DNA from: Holophaga sp.
GTDB taxonomy: Bacteria > Acidobacteriota > Holophagae > Holophagales > Holophagaceae
Length of the DNA stretch: 64,000 nucleotides
Assembly (NCBI GenBank): GCA_031292735.1
Contig: JARLGP010000066.1
Coordinates: 11,158 to 75,157 of the forward strand
Direction: 5' to 3'
The notes beneath the pieces were generated by a model, which worked only from the letters and a program-made list of their open reading frames with translations, was not told where the DNA came from and made no database searches. Shown here one piece after another: positions 50,371 through 60,012 of this stretch. Both the position numbers and the translations under genes were made by a program. Each line of letters begins with the position of its first letter. Positions within the stretch are counted from its first letter, which is position 1.

Positions 50371-53300
50371 GCCTTCGCCTCGGCGGCGAGCTTCTGGCGC
50401 TGCAACTTCTCGGCACGGTATTCCTCGATGGTCAGCGACCGCAGCATGGATTCCCGCCCGTCGGAACTGTGGACCAGATGGACCGAACGGACGTAGTCCT
50501 CGATGATGTGGATCTTCTGCAGCGGGGTGACGATCAGAAGCTGAAGCCCCAGCTTGGTGAACAGTTCGAGGCCGTAACGGGTGGATTCATCGGAGCCCCG
50601 GCCGAAGGCCTCGTCGATCATCACGAACCGGAAGGCCCTCGCGCTGCGGGCCTGCTGGTCGATGCCGTACTGGTAGGCCAGGGCGGAGGCGAGGATGGTG
50701 TAGGCGAGCTTCTCTTTCTGTCCGCCGGATTTACCGGAGGAATCGGAAAAGAACTCCCGTTCCGCGCCATCTTCCTGCCAGCGTTCGCTGGCGGAGAAGA
50801 TGAACCACTTCCGCACATCGGTCACCTTCCGGGTCCACCTTTCATCCAATTCCGCCAGCCCTTCCCGGCCCCGGAACCGGTCGATGAGATCCTTGACCTG
50901 GAGGAACTTTCGCTCGGTGTACACCGCCTCTTCACCGCCGGTCAGGGTGTCGGCGAGGCAGCCGCGCAGGTCTTCCCGGAACTGGCGGATCTCCGGATCG
51001 GGATTGGGCTCCGGCTGGAGCTGGATGAAGGTGCCGGGATTGTAGTCCAGTTGCCGGAGGGACGTGTTGATCTGGTCGATCTTGTCCCGGATGTCCTCGG
51101 CTTCCTGTTCCAGGGTGTTCTGCAGCAGCGCCACCTCGTTGATGGCCTGCTCGTTCAGGAGCTGCTTGAAACGGGTTTCGAAACGGGGGAGATCCTCTGC
51201 CCGCAGCCGTTCGAGCATCTCCCGGTATTCCGGGGCAGCCTCCGGGCTGGCGTCGGCTTCCCGGCATTCGGCCGGGTAGGCGGCACGGAAGCTCTGCATC
51301 TGCCTGACGATGCCGATCCCGAGGCGTTCCGCCTCCTTGCGCCGGGCGTCGATCTGGCCCTGGAGGACGCCGCGCATCCGGGTTTCCGCCTCGTCACACT
51401 GGCGGGCGGTGGCCGGCTCCTGCGTGTCGAAGGGCTCCGCTTCCAGCCGGGGAAAGCAGAAGTCCCGTTCGGGCTCCGGCACCGTGGCCAGCAGTGCATG
51501 GGCCGCCTCCCGCTGCTGGCCGGCATCCCCTTCCTGGGTCTCCCGCTTGCCGATCTCCCGTTCCAGCCTCTGCTGCTCCGCCGAGGCCGCCTGGCGTTTC
51601 GACTCCAGCGCATCCAGGCGCCGGGTCAGCTCATGGAGCAGATCGGAGCCCTGTTCCAGGGCCGCTTTTTCCTCGTTCAATTCCTGGATCCGCCGGGCGG
51701 GCCCCTGCCAATCCAACTCGGTGAATTCGGTGAAGCGCTGCAGGTCGCGGATGTGCTGCCGTTGTTCGCCCACGAAGCGCAGCTTGATCCTCAGCTGATC
51801 CCGGGCCTCGAGCCGCTTCAGGCCGCCGGCATGCAGGGACTGGAGCTGGGCATCCAGGGCCCGGATCTTTTCCTCATTGCGCCAGCCAAGCACGTACCGG
51901 GTCCGGTCGCCGATGGCGTGGCGGTCGTCCTTCTCGTGCCGGGCATCGCCGCCCTTGGTCTGGCCGTTCCGGGTCAAGGCCCGCGCCTCGCGCCGGAACG
52001 CCTCGAGGCTGTCGCAGCAGACGTAATCGAATCGACGCTCCAGCTCACCGTCGAGCCAGGCCTGGAACCGATGGCCGGCCCTGGTTTCCAGCTTCAGCGC
52101 AAGGTCGCCGACATGCCGCCCGCGGCGAGCCGGCTCCTCCCTGCGGATGCGGAAGAACACCAGCCGCTCGCCAAGGTGATTCCGGTCCACAAAGGAGACC
52201 AGGGCGGGATAATCCTCTTCCGCCACCAGGATGGAGAGCCCGAAGCTGCGCAGAACGCGCTCCAAGGCGCCTTCCCAGGCCTGTTCCTCCGGCCGCACCT
52301 GGATCAGCTCACCGGCGAACGGGAGCGCGGCCTCCGCGTGGCCCAGCGCCTGGCAAAGACTCTGGCGCAGGGCCAGCATGGGGCTCGGAATGCTGGTCTT
52401 CCTGGAGCGGAGCGAAGCGATCTCGGCCGCCAGCCCCTGGCCCTCCCGGTCCAGGTTGCGGATCTCCACCTCCAGGGTCACCTCTTCGTTCCTGAGCATG
52501 GTTTCGTCGTTGCCCAGGCCGGCATCCAGCTTTTCCGATTCCCGGCGGGTGGCGTGGAAGCCATCGAGGCTCTGCGCCCGGGGAAAGTCCAGGGCCAGGC
52601 AGGCCGGAAGATAATCCTTTTCATACCGCCTTTTCCGCTGGTCCCGAAGGTCCCCCTCCTGGAGCAGGCGGCCCCGGATTTCCTCCAGCCGGCGGCCGCC
52701 GTTCTCCAGGATGGCCTGTTTGGTCTCGGCCACCTCGCGGTACAGCCCGTCCAGAAGGTCCTGTTGCCGGCCCGCGCCATCCTTGAGCCGGACCAATTCG
52801 AAGCCGATTCTCTGGAGGTCTTCTTCCAGGAAGCCCACCTTCATCCGGGCCAGGTAGGCGGGAAGCGCTGCCCTCAGCCGTTCAAAGGTGCCGATGGTTT
52901 CGCGCACCCGCTCGGACCGGTCGCATTCCTCCACCAGCGGGGCCAGCCGGGCGACCTGATCCTTGGCCCGCAGCACGGCTTCATGGGCGCTGTTCAGGTT
53001 CTCGAAATGGCCGCAGAGGGACTTGATCCGGGCCGCTGCGTCGGGCGGTTCCAGCATGTGGTCGCGGACGAAGTCGGTGATGTTGGCGACGGTCTTCAGC
53101 GACACGGTCTGGTAGAACAGGTCCAGGGCCTGCTCTCCGGCCAGCCCCATCCGGCGCCGGAATTCGTTGCCGTAGGTGCTGAACGAATCGAACAGGGTGA
53201 CCCCGGGCAGGGCGCGCAAGCGTTTCTTCAGGTCGGTGATCTCGCCGCCAAAGCGGGTGAAGTGCTCCTGGATGGAAAGCGGCACCTTGGCCACCACGAA

Positions 53301-53741
53301 CAGCCGCTCGGGATTGCCCCGCTCCTCCTTGCACCAGAACACCTGGGCCAGGGTCAGATCCTCCTGCAGTTGCTCGTTGCGGAATACCCCGAGCAGGACG
53401 CTGAAGCTGTCCGTGCCGCGCAGCCCCACCGCCCTGGCCGAAAGCCGGGCATCATCCTTTTCGCTCTTGTAGTGGCCCCGGATGTAGGAGAGCAGGGTCC
53501 GCTCCCGGTTCTCGGCCCCTGCAGCCTTGTTGTAAACGATCCGGTGAGCGGGGACCAGCAGCGTGGTGATGGCGTCCACCAGGGTCGACTTGCCCGAGCC
53601 GATGTCGCCGGTGCAAAGCACGTTCTCCCCCGCCGCCGGCAGCCGCCAGGCGCGCTGGTGGAAGGTGCCCCAGTTGAGCAGCTCGAACGCATCGAGCCGG
53701 AACCCGGGAACCTTGTTCCTGTCAGCCTTCGGGGAGCGCAT
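50367..53741 (-). CDS. jetC: Wadjet JetC (SMC-like ATPase)
   Basis: 1124 residues. Walker A is GDIGSGKS at 45-52, the N-terminal half of the ATPase. A long helical hinge/coiled-coil region (about 250-900) follows, and the C-terminal half carries the ABC signature region SSGKSGGQKEKLAYTILASA and Walker B FRFVMIDEAFGRGSDEST. JetC is the SMC-like motor (MksB/EptC) that extrudes DNA and hands plasmids to JetD. The ATG at 53741 overlaps jetB by 20 bp. Length is the normal value for the family. Confidence 0.9.
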   Translation of the reverse strand: MRSPKADRNKVPGFRLDAFELLNWGTFHQRAWRLPAAGENVLCTGDIGSGKSTLVDAITTLLVPAHRIVYNKAAGAENRERTLLSYIRGHYKSEKDDARLSARAVGLRGTDSFSVLLGVFRNEQLQEDLTLAQVFWCKEERGNPERLFVVAKVPLSIQEHFTRFGGEITDLKKRLRALPGVTLFDSFSTYGNEFRRRMGLAGEQALDLFYQTVSLKTVANITDFVRDHMLEPPDAAARIKSLCGHFENLNSAHEAVLRAKDQVARLAPLVEECDRSERVRETIGTFERLRAALPAYLARMKVGFLEEDLQRIGFELVRLKDGAGRQQDLLDGLYREVAETKQAILENGGRRLEEIRGRLLQEGDLRDQRKRRYEKDYLPACLALDFPRAQSLDGFHATRRESEKLDAGLGNDETMLRNEEVTLEVEIRNLDREGQGLAAEIASLRSRKTSIPSPMLALRQSLCQALGHAEAALPFAGELIQVRPEEQAWEGALERVLRSFGLSILVAEEDYPALVSFVDRNHLGERLVFFRIRREEPARRGRHVGDLALKLETRAGHRFQAWLDGELERRFDYVCCDSLEAFRREARALTRNGQTKGGDARHEKDDRHAIGDRTRYVLGWRNEEKIRALDAQLQSLHAGGLKRLEARDQLRIKLRFVGEQRQHIRDLQRFTEFTELDWQGPARRIQELNEEKAALEQGSDLLHELTRRLDALESKRQAASAEQQRLEREIGKRETQEGDAGQQREAAHALLATVPEPERDFCFPRLEAEPFDTQEPATARQCDEAETRMRGVLQGQIDARRKEAERLGIGIVRQMQSFRAAYPAECREADASPEAAPEYREMLERLRAEDLPRFETRFKQLLNEQAINEVALLQNTLEQEAEDIRDKIDQINTSLRQLDYNPGTFIQLQPEPNPDPEIRQFREDLRGCLADTLTGGEEAVYTERKFLQVKDLIDRFRGREGLAELDERWTRKVTDVRKWFIFSASERWQEDGAEREFFSDSSGKSGGQKEKLAYTILASALAYQYGIDQQARSARAFRFVMIDEAFGRGSDESTRYGLELFTKLGLQLLIVTPLQKIHIIEDYVRSVHLVHSSDGRESMLRSLTIEEYRAEKLQRQKLAAEAKA

Positions 53742-54300
53742 GGGTGCGGTATCCTTCCAGTCTCGAGCTGAAATCGGACAGCCATTGGGCGTCCACGAAC
53801 GCCTTGAGGATGCGCCGGATCTCGAACACGCCCGGCTCTCCGAGCTCCTTGAGGAAGCCCAGTTCCACCACCCGGTTCAGGTGGGCGTCGATCTGGTCCA
53901 TGATCCGGGCCTCGTTGGACCGTTCCGGCAGGAACACCCTCAGTTGCTCCACCAGATCCGCCCGGGTCACCACGGTACGGGTCTCCCCGCCGGCCGCGTC
54001 GCCCTCCAGCAGCCGCTTGCGCAGGAGCACCAGGAGCAGGCTCACCGGATAGCTCAAGGGCCGACGCGCCACCAGCCGGGGCACGGCTTCGGGATTTTCT
54101 TCGTCCTCCACCTGCCGGAGCAGGGCGTAGCCCTCCGCCTCGTCCAGCTCCAGCTGCAGGCCAAGCACGGCCAGGTAGTCCCGCGCCTTGCCTTCCAGCA
54201 CCAGCAGGTCCTGCCAGAGGCGAGGATGCTGGTCCCGGTAGAGGGCGCCCCGGAGCAGGCTCACCAGGACGGGGCTGAGGTTCTTCTCGTTCAACGGCAA
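53722..54300 (-). CDS. jetB: Wadjet JetB (kleisin-partner, DUF4194)
   Basis: 192 residues. The DUF4194 pattern is visible: LSPVLVSLLRGALYRDQHPR, AEGYALLRQVEDEEN, PLSYPVSLLLVLLRKRLLEG and ELGFLKELGEPGVFEIRRIL. JetB is the MksE/KITE-like winged-helix subunit of the complex. Start at a TTG (54300) that overlaps jetA by 10 bp; a normal ATG start is not available before the conserved region. jetC overlaps its end by 20 bp. Confidence 0.85.
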   Translation of the reverse strand: MPLNEKNLSPVLVSLLRGALYRDQHPRLWQDLLVLEGKARDYLAVLGLQLELDEAEGYALLRQVEDEENPEAVPRLVARRPLSYPVSLLLVLLRKRLLEGDAAGGETRTVVTRADLVEQLRVFLPERSNEARIMDQIDAHLNRVVELGFLKELGEPGVFEIRRILKAFVDAQWLSDFSSRLEGYRTHALPEG

Positions 54301-55724
54301 TAGATCACCAGAGGAAGGGTAGCGGTCCGGCCGCCACCAAGGGGCACCGTTTGCATGCGTTCCTCATCGATCATCGCCCGATTGTCCTGGGTTGCAAGGT
54401 GAAGGTAGATGACCAGCTCGGCCATGCCGTGCTCCAGCGGGAAGGCGTCCAGGACATCCGCCAGGGCGATCTGGCGCCGGCTGCGCAGTAGATCGTCGAT
54501 CCGGCCCCGCAGCAGGACCGGATCAACGTAGGGACGGTCGAACAGCGCCGCCACCCCCGGTTCCGGTGCGCGATCCAGAGAAGGTTCATCCTGAAGCCGC
54601 AGGTTTCTGGGCGGGGCGAACAGGGTCCGGGTGAACGGGAGCTCGATTCCGGCCTTGACCCCGGCCAGTTCAACGAAGGCCTGGCCCGGCGGCGGCGCCC
54701 TCACCTCCCCGGCCTGGCGCTCGATGCTCCTGATCAGGTCCGCGATCCGCCGGTTCTCCATCCAGACCCGGCTTTCCAGGAACCGACGCAGTTGCTCCAC
54801 CAGCTGGGCGGCGGTGCGCTGGACCTTTTCCCCTGCGCCCAGCAGGTGAAAGCGGAACCGCTCCAGCAGAGGATCCTGGTCCAATCCCGCCAGCTCGGGC
54901 ATGGCCGCCAGACGTTTCAACATGGCGTGCAACTCTTCCTGGCGCTCCGGGGACATGAGAAAAAGCCAGAAGGCGTTGAAACTCAAGCCCTGGTCACTGG
55001 CCGAAATGGCGTCCTGCTCCCCGAAGATCTCGTCCAGCAGCTCAGGCTTGGACCGGTCGGAAAAAGCGATCTTTTCCCGGGTGGAACGGTCCAAGTCCCG
55101 GAAATTGGCTTCCACCTGGCGGAAATCGGTCAACAGCCTTCGGGCCGTCTCCTGGATCTCCATGTAGCGCTCCCGCACCTGGGTGGCGGTGAGGCTCGGA
55201 ACGACGGCTTGGCCATGGCGGAGCCCTTCGATTTCCCGGTCCAGGTCCGCGCGCCGGCGTTCCAGCTCCTTCACCCGAACGGCCGAATCGGTCTCGGTGG
55301 CGCGGAACAGTTCCCGTAGCAGGGTGAACACGGTGAGCAGGCGGGACTCGGTGCCCACGAAAGGCCGGTCCCGGAGCCCCTCCAGCCACACCAGGGCCTT
55401 CTCGGTGGCCGGAGTCAGGTCCCATTCCGGTTCCTCATCGTGGCGAGGATAATACTTGCGCAGGAAGGCGTTCCTGGGGCTGGCCCAATCGTCCAGGTAG
55501 GCCTGGGCGCTTTTGGGGAACGCGTCGGGGTAGCTCTCACGCAGGTGGAACAGGAAATCCTCCAGCTTCGCCACCAGTTCCGGCTGAGCCTGGGCCCTGA
55601 CATTGGGCTGGATGAACGCCCAGTGCAGGAAGCCACAGATCATCGGCGCGTTCTCTGCAGCCAGCAGACGCCAGGCGGGGTGGGACTGGCGCAGCCGCTT
55701 GAGGTAATCGAAGTCCACCGTCAT
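54291..55724 (-). CDS. jetA: Wadjet JetA (kleisin, DUF3375)
   Basis: 477 residues. It matches the DUF3375 pattern: N-terminal MTVDFDYLKRLRQSHPAWRL, LFHLRESYPDAFPKSAQAYL, KALVWLEGLRDRPFVGTESR and LRELFRATETDSAVRVKELE. JetA is the kleisin (MksF/EptA) linking the SMC heads. The ATG (55724) overlaps the stop of the SNF2 gene (ATGA). All four jet genes are present and intact, so this is a complete type I Wadjet set. Confidence 0.85.
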   Translation of the reverse strand: MTVDFDYLKRLRQSHPAWRLLAAENAPMICGFLHWAFIQPNVRAQAQPELVAKLEDFLFHLRESYPDAFPKSAQAYLDDWASPRNAFLRKYYPRHDEEPEWDLTPATEKALVWLEGLRDRPFVGTESRLLTVFTLLRELFRATETDSAVRVKELERRRADLDREIEGLRHGQAVVPSLTATQVRERYMEIQETARRLLTDFRQVEANFRDLDRSTREKIAFSDRSKPELLDEIFGEQDAISASDQGLSFNAFWLFLMSPERQEELHAMLKRLAAMPELAGLDQDPLLERFRFHLLGAGEKVQRTAAQLVEQLRRFLESRVWMENRRIADLIRSIERQAGEVRAPPPGQAFVELAGVKAGIELPFTRTLFAPPRNLRLQDEPSLDRAPEPGVAALFDRPYVDPVLLRGRIDDLLRSRRQIALADVLDAFPLEHGMAELVIYLHLATQDNRAMIDEERMQTVPLGGGRTATLPLVIYCR

Positions 55725-58276
55725 CCCCCCGGGGCTTCGGACAGCCGCAGCACCCAGTCCCCGACCTCGGCCAGCACCTCCCCGGCCAGTCCCGGCTCCA
55801 CCGCCACCCCCATCCGCTCCAGGGAGCCCAGGTCGTGCACCCGGGCCAGCACCCCGGGAACCGCCATGGCCAGCCGCCCGGCCGGCACCAGATCCCGGTA
55901 GATGGCCGCCACCAGGGCTTCGTGGCCTGCCGGGGCCGGACCCTCCAGCAAGCCGGTGAGCGCGGCGGCCAGGGCGTCGTAGGCGGCCTTGACCGCATCC
56001 CCCGGAAAGCCCGCCGCAAGCACCACCTGGGCCAGGCGCAAGCGGTCGTGGGCGCGCCCGCTCCGCTGCGGGGGCTCGCCCGGCGCTTCGGCGAGCGTGG
56101 CCGGGGGCTCCGGGGCGACCGGATCCGGATCCGGCATGGATGCCATGGCCAAAGTCCCGGGTTCATCCGCCTGCTCCATGACCGTGGCATCCGGGGCATG
56201 AAGCTCCTCGAGAACGTCCCGCAACTGCCGGAGGAACAGGGAGAAACTTTGCAACTCCACCTCTTCCACATCACAGGAAAGGTCCAGCGCGGCGTGCCGC
56301 AGGGCGCGCTTGCCGGCCAGGGTGCCTTCGATCCCGCGCTCGATGCCGCGCTCGGCGCAAAGGTAGGTGACGGAAACGCCACGGGTCTGCCCCAACCGGT
56401 GCGCCCGGGCGGTGCGCTGGTCCAGCCGGGCCGGGTTCCAGGGCAGATCCAGATGCACGACGTAGTTGGCCACCTGCAGGTTCAGCCCGACCCCGCCGGC
56501 ATCGCTGGAAAAGAGCACCTGGATGGCCGGTTCGGCACGGAACCGGTCCAGCAGGGCGGGCCTTTTCTCCGGCGGGACCTGACCCGACAGCATGAGCCAG
56601 CCGATGCCCAGGGCATCCAGGCGGGCGCTGGCCAGTTTCAGCATTTCCACCCATTCGGAAAAGACCAGGATCTTGTTGCCGCCGCCCGCGGCGATCTCCG
56701 CCACATAGGCCTCGAATTCGTCCAGCTTGGGCGAGGCGGGCCGCTTGGCGCGAGGGTCCGCCAGCTCCAGCGCGTCGCATGCCTGGCGCGCCTTGAGCAG
56801 GGCGGCCTGGAGCTTCTTCTGCTCCACCGGCGTCAACGGCCGCCGCTCGGCCAGCGCCATGTAGCGGGCCGCGTCCGCCCGGCAGGACTCCTCGTAGTCC
56901 GCCTGCTCCCGGCTCAGCGCGGTGTAGCGGGTCTGCTCGGTCAAGGCGGGCAGCTGGTCCAGCACCGCCTCCTTGCGCCGGCGCAGAAGGATGGGCGCGA
57001 CGGTTTCCCGCAGCCGGGACAGGTTCTTGCAGCCGAGCACCTTGCCCTTGGGCCCCTGCTGGTGGTAGTCCAGGTTGAAGCGCCAGAGCGGCCCCAGCAC
57101 GTCCGGGTCGACGATCTGGAGCAGCGAGTACAAGTCATCCAGGCGGTTTTCGATGGGGGTGCCGGTGAGCACGAACAGGAACCGGGATGGGATGTCCTTC
57201 AAGGTCGCGGCGGTCTTGGTGCGGAAATTCTTGGCTCGCTGCGCCTCGTCCAGGATCAGGACATCCGCATCCAGGTCCTGGAGGCGGGACAGTTCCCTCC
57301 AGGTCAGCTCGTAGCTCAGCACCTTGTAGGGCGCGCCGGAACCAAGCGCCGCCGCGCGCTGGGCGGCAGTACCGCCCACCGCCACCGCCTTCTGGCCAGT
57401 CCAGGTCTCGATCTCCCGGGCCCATTGATGCTTGAGCGAAGCCGGGGTGACCACCAGCACCCGGTCGATCTCCCCCCGGGCGCGCATGACCTCGCAGGCG
57501 GCAATGGCCTGCACCGTCTTGCCCAGGCCCATGTCGTCCGCCAGCAGGGCGCGGCCGTTGCCGGCCAGGTGCGCCACGCCCGCCGCCTGGTATGGGAACA
57601 GCGGCTTGTTCAGAATGTCCACGCCCACCTTGCCGTCCCGGAAAGCCCGGAAGAAGCGGGCCGAACGCTCCTGGAGCCGGGCCCTGGCATCCAGCCGGGC
57701 GATGGCGGGCAGCACCGCGTGGGTGACCCTGGGCCCCTCCTCCCTGCCCTGGGCGCCGGGGCGCAGCAGCGGGCAGTCCGGCCGCAGGCTCAGCCGGGTC
57801 CCCTTCGCTTCCAGGCCGCAGGCCGCGAGCAACTGCGGGGTCCATGGCCCGATCGCCCGGAGCGCCAAACCACCGTTGCTCTGCAGGGTGAGGGTCGGCC
57901 GTGCGGGGCCGGGGGCCAGGGCCCGGTATCGGCGGTGCAGCATGGGCCGGGACCGGAGCGCCCGGCGAACCGCCTCCAGGTGTTTGCAGAGCCCCAGTTC
58001 CCCACCCAGGAAATCCGGGCAGGTGCAGGTGTCGTGCTGACCGCTGCCGTCCACCACATCCACGGTGTAGGGGACCCCCCTGGAGCCGGAAACGCGCCAG
58101 GCGCCATCGACCCGGTTTTCCAGCTGGACCAGTTCGAAGGGTTCCACGTGGGCCCGATGGGTCCGCATCGCCCGTTCGAACGCGGTCACCGCCTCGAAGT
58201 CCGCGAAATCCGGGCAGGCCGGCGGCTGGTGCTGCTCCGGTTCCAAGCGGATCGGCTTGCTGCTCGATGGCCCCAT
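55721..58276 (-). CDS. SNF2-family helicase with N-terminal SWIM zinc finger, first gene of the Wadjet operon
   Basis: 851 residues. The SWIM finger is Cys84, Cys86, Cys97 and His99 (CTCPDFLGGELGLCKH). The RecA-like motor has ALLADDMGLGKTVQAIAA (Lys253), DEAQ box at 343-346, TGTPIENRLDDLYSLL, then the second half with VFSEWVEMLKLASARL, SSDAGGVGLNLQVANYVVHL and QRTARAHRLGQTRGV. It is a double-stranded DNA translocase, not an unwinding helicase. A C-terminal 180-residue tail is a variable alpha-helical region. GGGAGG precedes the ATG at 58276. The 4-bp overlap with jetA means co-translation, so it likely works in plasmid defence with JetABCD. The family is known; this fusion into a Wadjet operon is unusual. 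Confidence 0.85.
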   Translation of the reverse strand: MGPSSSKPIRLEPEQHQPPACPDFADFEAVTAFERAMRTHRAHVEPFELVQLENRVDGAWRVSGSRGVPYTVDVVDGSGQHDTCTCPDFLGGELGLCKHLEAVRRALRSRPMLHRRYRALAPGPARPTLTLQSNGGLALRAIGPWTPQLLAACGLEAKGTRLSLRPDCPLLRPGAQGREEGPRVTHAVLPAIARLDARARLQERSARFFRAFRDGKVGVDILNKPLFPYQAAGVAHLAGNGRALLADDMGLGKTVQAIAACEVMRARGEIDRVLVVTPASLKHQWAREIETWTGQKAVAVGGTAAQRAAALGSGAPYKVLSYELTWRELSRLQDLDADVLILDEAQRAKNFRTKTAATLKDIPSRFLFVLTGTPIENRLDDLYSLLQIVDPDVLGPLWRFNLDYHQQGPKGKVLGCKNLSRLRETVAPILLRRRKEAVLDQLPALTEQTRYTALSREQADYEESCRADAARYMALAERRPLTPVEQKKLQAALLKARQACDALELADPRAKRPASPKLDEFEAYVAEIAAGGGNKILVFSEWVEMLKLASARLDALGIGWLMLSGQVPPEKRPALLDRFRAEPAIQVLFSSDAGGVGLNLQVANYVVHLDLPWNPARLDQRTARAHRLGQTRGVSVTYLCAERGIERGIEGTLAGKRALRHAALDLSCDVEEVELQSFSLFLRQLRDVLEELHAPDATVMEQADEPGTLAMASMPDPDPVAPEPPATLAEAPGEPPQRSGRAHDRLRLAQVVLAAGFPGDAVKAAYDALAAALTGLLEGPAPAGHEALVAAIYRDLVPAGRLAMAVPGVLARVHDLGSLERMGVAVEPGLAGEVLAEVGDWVLRLSEAPGG

Positions 58277-58300
58277 GCGCCCTCCCAGGCTCCAGATCGT

Positions 58301-58360
58301 TCACAGGCCGCCGGCATCACCAGCGACACCTGGAGCAATCGTGACCTTCAACCATACCAA
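58301..58360 (-). pseudogene. 19-codon remnant or leader peptide, duplicate of the start of the 59646-59948 gene
   Basis: A TTG-started frame MVWLKVTIAPGVAGDAGGL ends with TGA 24 bp before the SNF2 start. Its beginning matches MAWLKVTITP of the small protein at 59646-59948, then diverges. It is part of an 88-bp duplicated segment (58337-58424 against 59925-60012). It may be a decayed copy, or a translated leader for the SNF2-Wadjet operon. Confidence 0.45.
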
Positions 58361-58424
58361 AGTGAGTCTCCCGGATGGGATCCAGGATACGACACCCGGA
58401 AGCCTTTGGCCCCCGGGAGGCATC
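58337..58424. repeat. 88-bp duplicated 5' region, copy upstream of the SNF2-Wadjet operon
   Basis: It aligns without gaps to 59925-60012 with 66 of 88 positions the same. The shared part includes the first codons (WLKVTI), the ribosome-binding-site zone and a conserved block CAGGATACGACACC near the probable -10 element. The two copies flank the MFS gene at 58441-59613. Confidence 0.6.
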
Positions 58425-58440
58425 CATGGGTAAGCCGTGC

Positions 58441-59613
58441 TTACCCCGAGGTGGAGGAAAGCCACAGGGTGCCGGCCAGCGCGACCAGCACCGCGCCGGC
58501 CGTGGCCAGGAACACCGCGGAATAGCCGAAGCCGTGGATCACCGCCCCGGCCAGGGGGCCCGCCAGAAACAGCGAGAGATCGGCGAAGGCGCTGTAGACC
58601 CCGATGACCGAGCCGCGCACCGAAGCCGGGAAGGCGTTGGCGGCCTCCACCCCCAGCGCCGGGAAGATCAGCGAGAAACCCATGCCGGCCATCCCGCAGC
58701 CCAGGTAGGCCAGGCCCTGGGACCGGCCTAAGCCCAGCAGGGCCAGGCCGGCCACCTCCACGCAGAAGGAGACGATGGCCACCGCGAAGCCGCCGTAGCG
58801 GTTGATGGTCCGGGCGAACAGGAGGCGCACCCCGACGAAGCACAGTCCGAACATGCTGAGCGAAAGCGCCGCGCCCTGCCAGTTCTGGTGGGCGAAATAG
58901 AGGGTGATGAAGGTGGCGATGACCCCGAAGCCGGTGCCGCCCAGCGCCAGCGCCAGCCCGAACGGAGTGACCCCCAGCAGGATGTGGCCGATGGGCACCC
59001 GCTTGCCCTGGAACGGCGCCGTGGCCTCCATCCGGGTGGCCACCAGGTAGCTGATGCTGCAGAGGACGAAAATGATCGCGCCCACCGCCCCGAAGCCCCA
59101 GGCCGCCGCGGCCAGCACGCCCAGGGGCGCGCCCACCGCGATGGCGGTGTAGGTGGCCACCCCGTTCCAGGAGATGACCCGGGCGGTGTGTTTGCCGCCC
59201 ACCCGGCCGATCCCCCACATGGTGGACCCGGTGGAGCTGAGGCTTTCCCCCGTGCCCAGGGCCAGGCGGCTGAGGGCCAGGGTGCCCAGGCTCAGCCAGA
59301 GCGTATGGCGCAGCCAGGCCGCCAGGACCATGAGCGCGCCGCTGGCGGTGCAGGCCAGCAGACCGTAGCGCACCGTGCGCCGCGGCCCGATGGTGTCCGA
59401 CAGGTGTCCGGCCCGGGGCCGGCTGGCGAAGGTGGCGATGTACTGCAGGCTGACCAGGAATCCGGCCAGGAGCGTGCTGATGCCCAACTGCAGATGCAGG
59501 TAGGAGGGAAGGATGGCCAGCGGCGCGCCGATGCAGAAATAGGCGACGAACGTGAAGGCGACGGCCGGGAGGATGCGGAGGGTGACCTCCTGGTCAGCGC
59601 TGAAGCGTGGCAT
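58441..59613 (-). CDS. Major facilitator superfamily transporter
   Basis: 390 residues with 12 membrane helices, the normal MFS size. The loop 2-3 motif is GHLSDTIGPRRTVRYG. Other blocks are ALGTGESLSSTGSTMWGIG and ARVISWNGVATYTAIAVGAP, close to the YfcJ/YhhS arabinose-type efflux group. It probably exports a small compound. It lies between the two 88-bp repeats, 32 bp after the small gene at 59646-59948 on the same strand, so the two may share a transcript. Confidence 0.8.
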   Translation of the reverse strand: MPRFSADQEVTLRILPAVAFTFVAYFCIGAPLAILPSYLHLQLGISTLLAGFLVSLQYIATFASRPRAGHLSDTIGPRRTVRYGLLACTASGALMVLAAWLRHTLWLSLGTLALSRLALGTGESLSSTGSTMWGIGRVGGKHTARVISWNGVATYTAIAVGAPLGVLAAAAWGFGAVGAIIFVLCSISYLVATRMEATAPFQGKRVPIGHILLGVTPFGLALALGGTGFGVIATFITLYFAHQNWQGAALSLSMFGLCFVGVRLLFARTINRYGGFAVAIVSFCVEVAGLALLGLGRSQGLAYLGCGMAGMGFSLIFPALGVEAANAFPASVRGSVIGVYSAFADLSLFLAGPLAGAVIHGFGYSAVFLATAGAVLVALAGTLWLSSTSG

Positions 59614-59645
59614 CGGATTCGGCCTCCCTTACCAGGGGGGCGGGT

Positions 59646-59948
59646 TCAAGGACGGGACTCCAGGGTGAGCGCCGTGGCCTCGGCATCGCCCGCCAGCAGG
59701 CGGACCTCGCTGCGCAGCGGGGCTTCACACTCCACCGCGCCCCGGGTCTTGAGGAAGTCGCCCACCAGGGGCGCGCAGGCGGGGGTGAAATAGCAGACGT
59801 AAGGGCCGGCAGGATCGCTGGGCCCGAACATGGCCACCCCCTTGGCCCCGCGCATGCGCATCGTGACCGCCTGGAACTTTTCCTGCAGATGGGTGTGGCG
59901 GCCCTGGGCCACATCCTCCGGGGTAATCGTAACCTTCAGCCATGCCAT
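59646..59948 (-). CDS. Small conserved-looking hypothetical protein (100 aa)
   Basis: A real gene judging by codon use, an excellent AGGAGGT ribosome binding site and a normal ATG (59948). The sequence MAWLKVTITPEDVAQGRHTH, KFQAVTMRMRGAKGVAMFGP and GPYVCYFTPACAPLVGDFLK suggests a single alpha/beta domain. No family recognised. The first codons are duplicated at 58337-58424. It is upstream of the MFS gene and divergent from the DUF1016 nuclease. Confidence 0.6.
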   Translation of the reverse strand: MAWLKVTITPEDVAQGRHTHLQEKFQAVTMRMRGAKGVAMFGPSDPAGPYVCYFTPACAPLVGDFLKTRGAVECEAPLRSEVRLLAGDAEATALTLESRP

Positions 59949-60012
59949 GCAGCACCTCCTGGAACTGAATCAGGATACGACACCGGGAGACGTTTGCCCC
60001 CAGGGAGGCATC
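59925..60012. repeat. 88-bp duplicated 5' region, parent copy
   Basis: It holds the start codon, ribosome binding site and likely promoter of the 100-residue gene at 59646-59948; the second copy is 58337-58424 (66 of 88 identical). It lies in the shared gap with the divergent DUF1016 gene. Confidence 0.6.
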
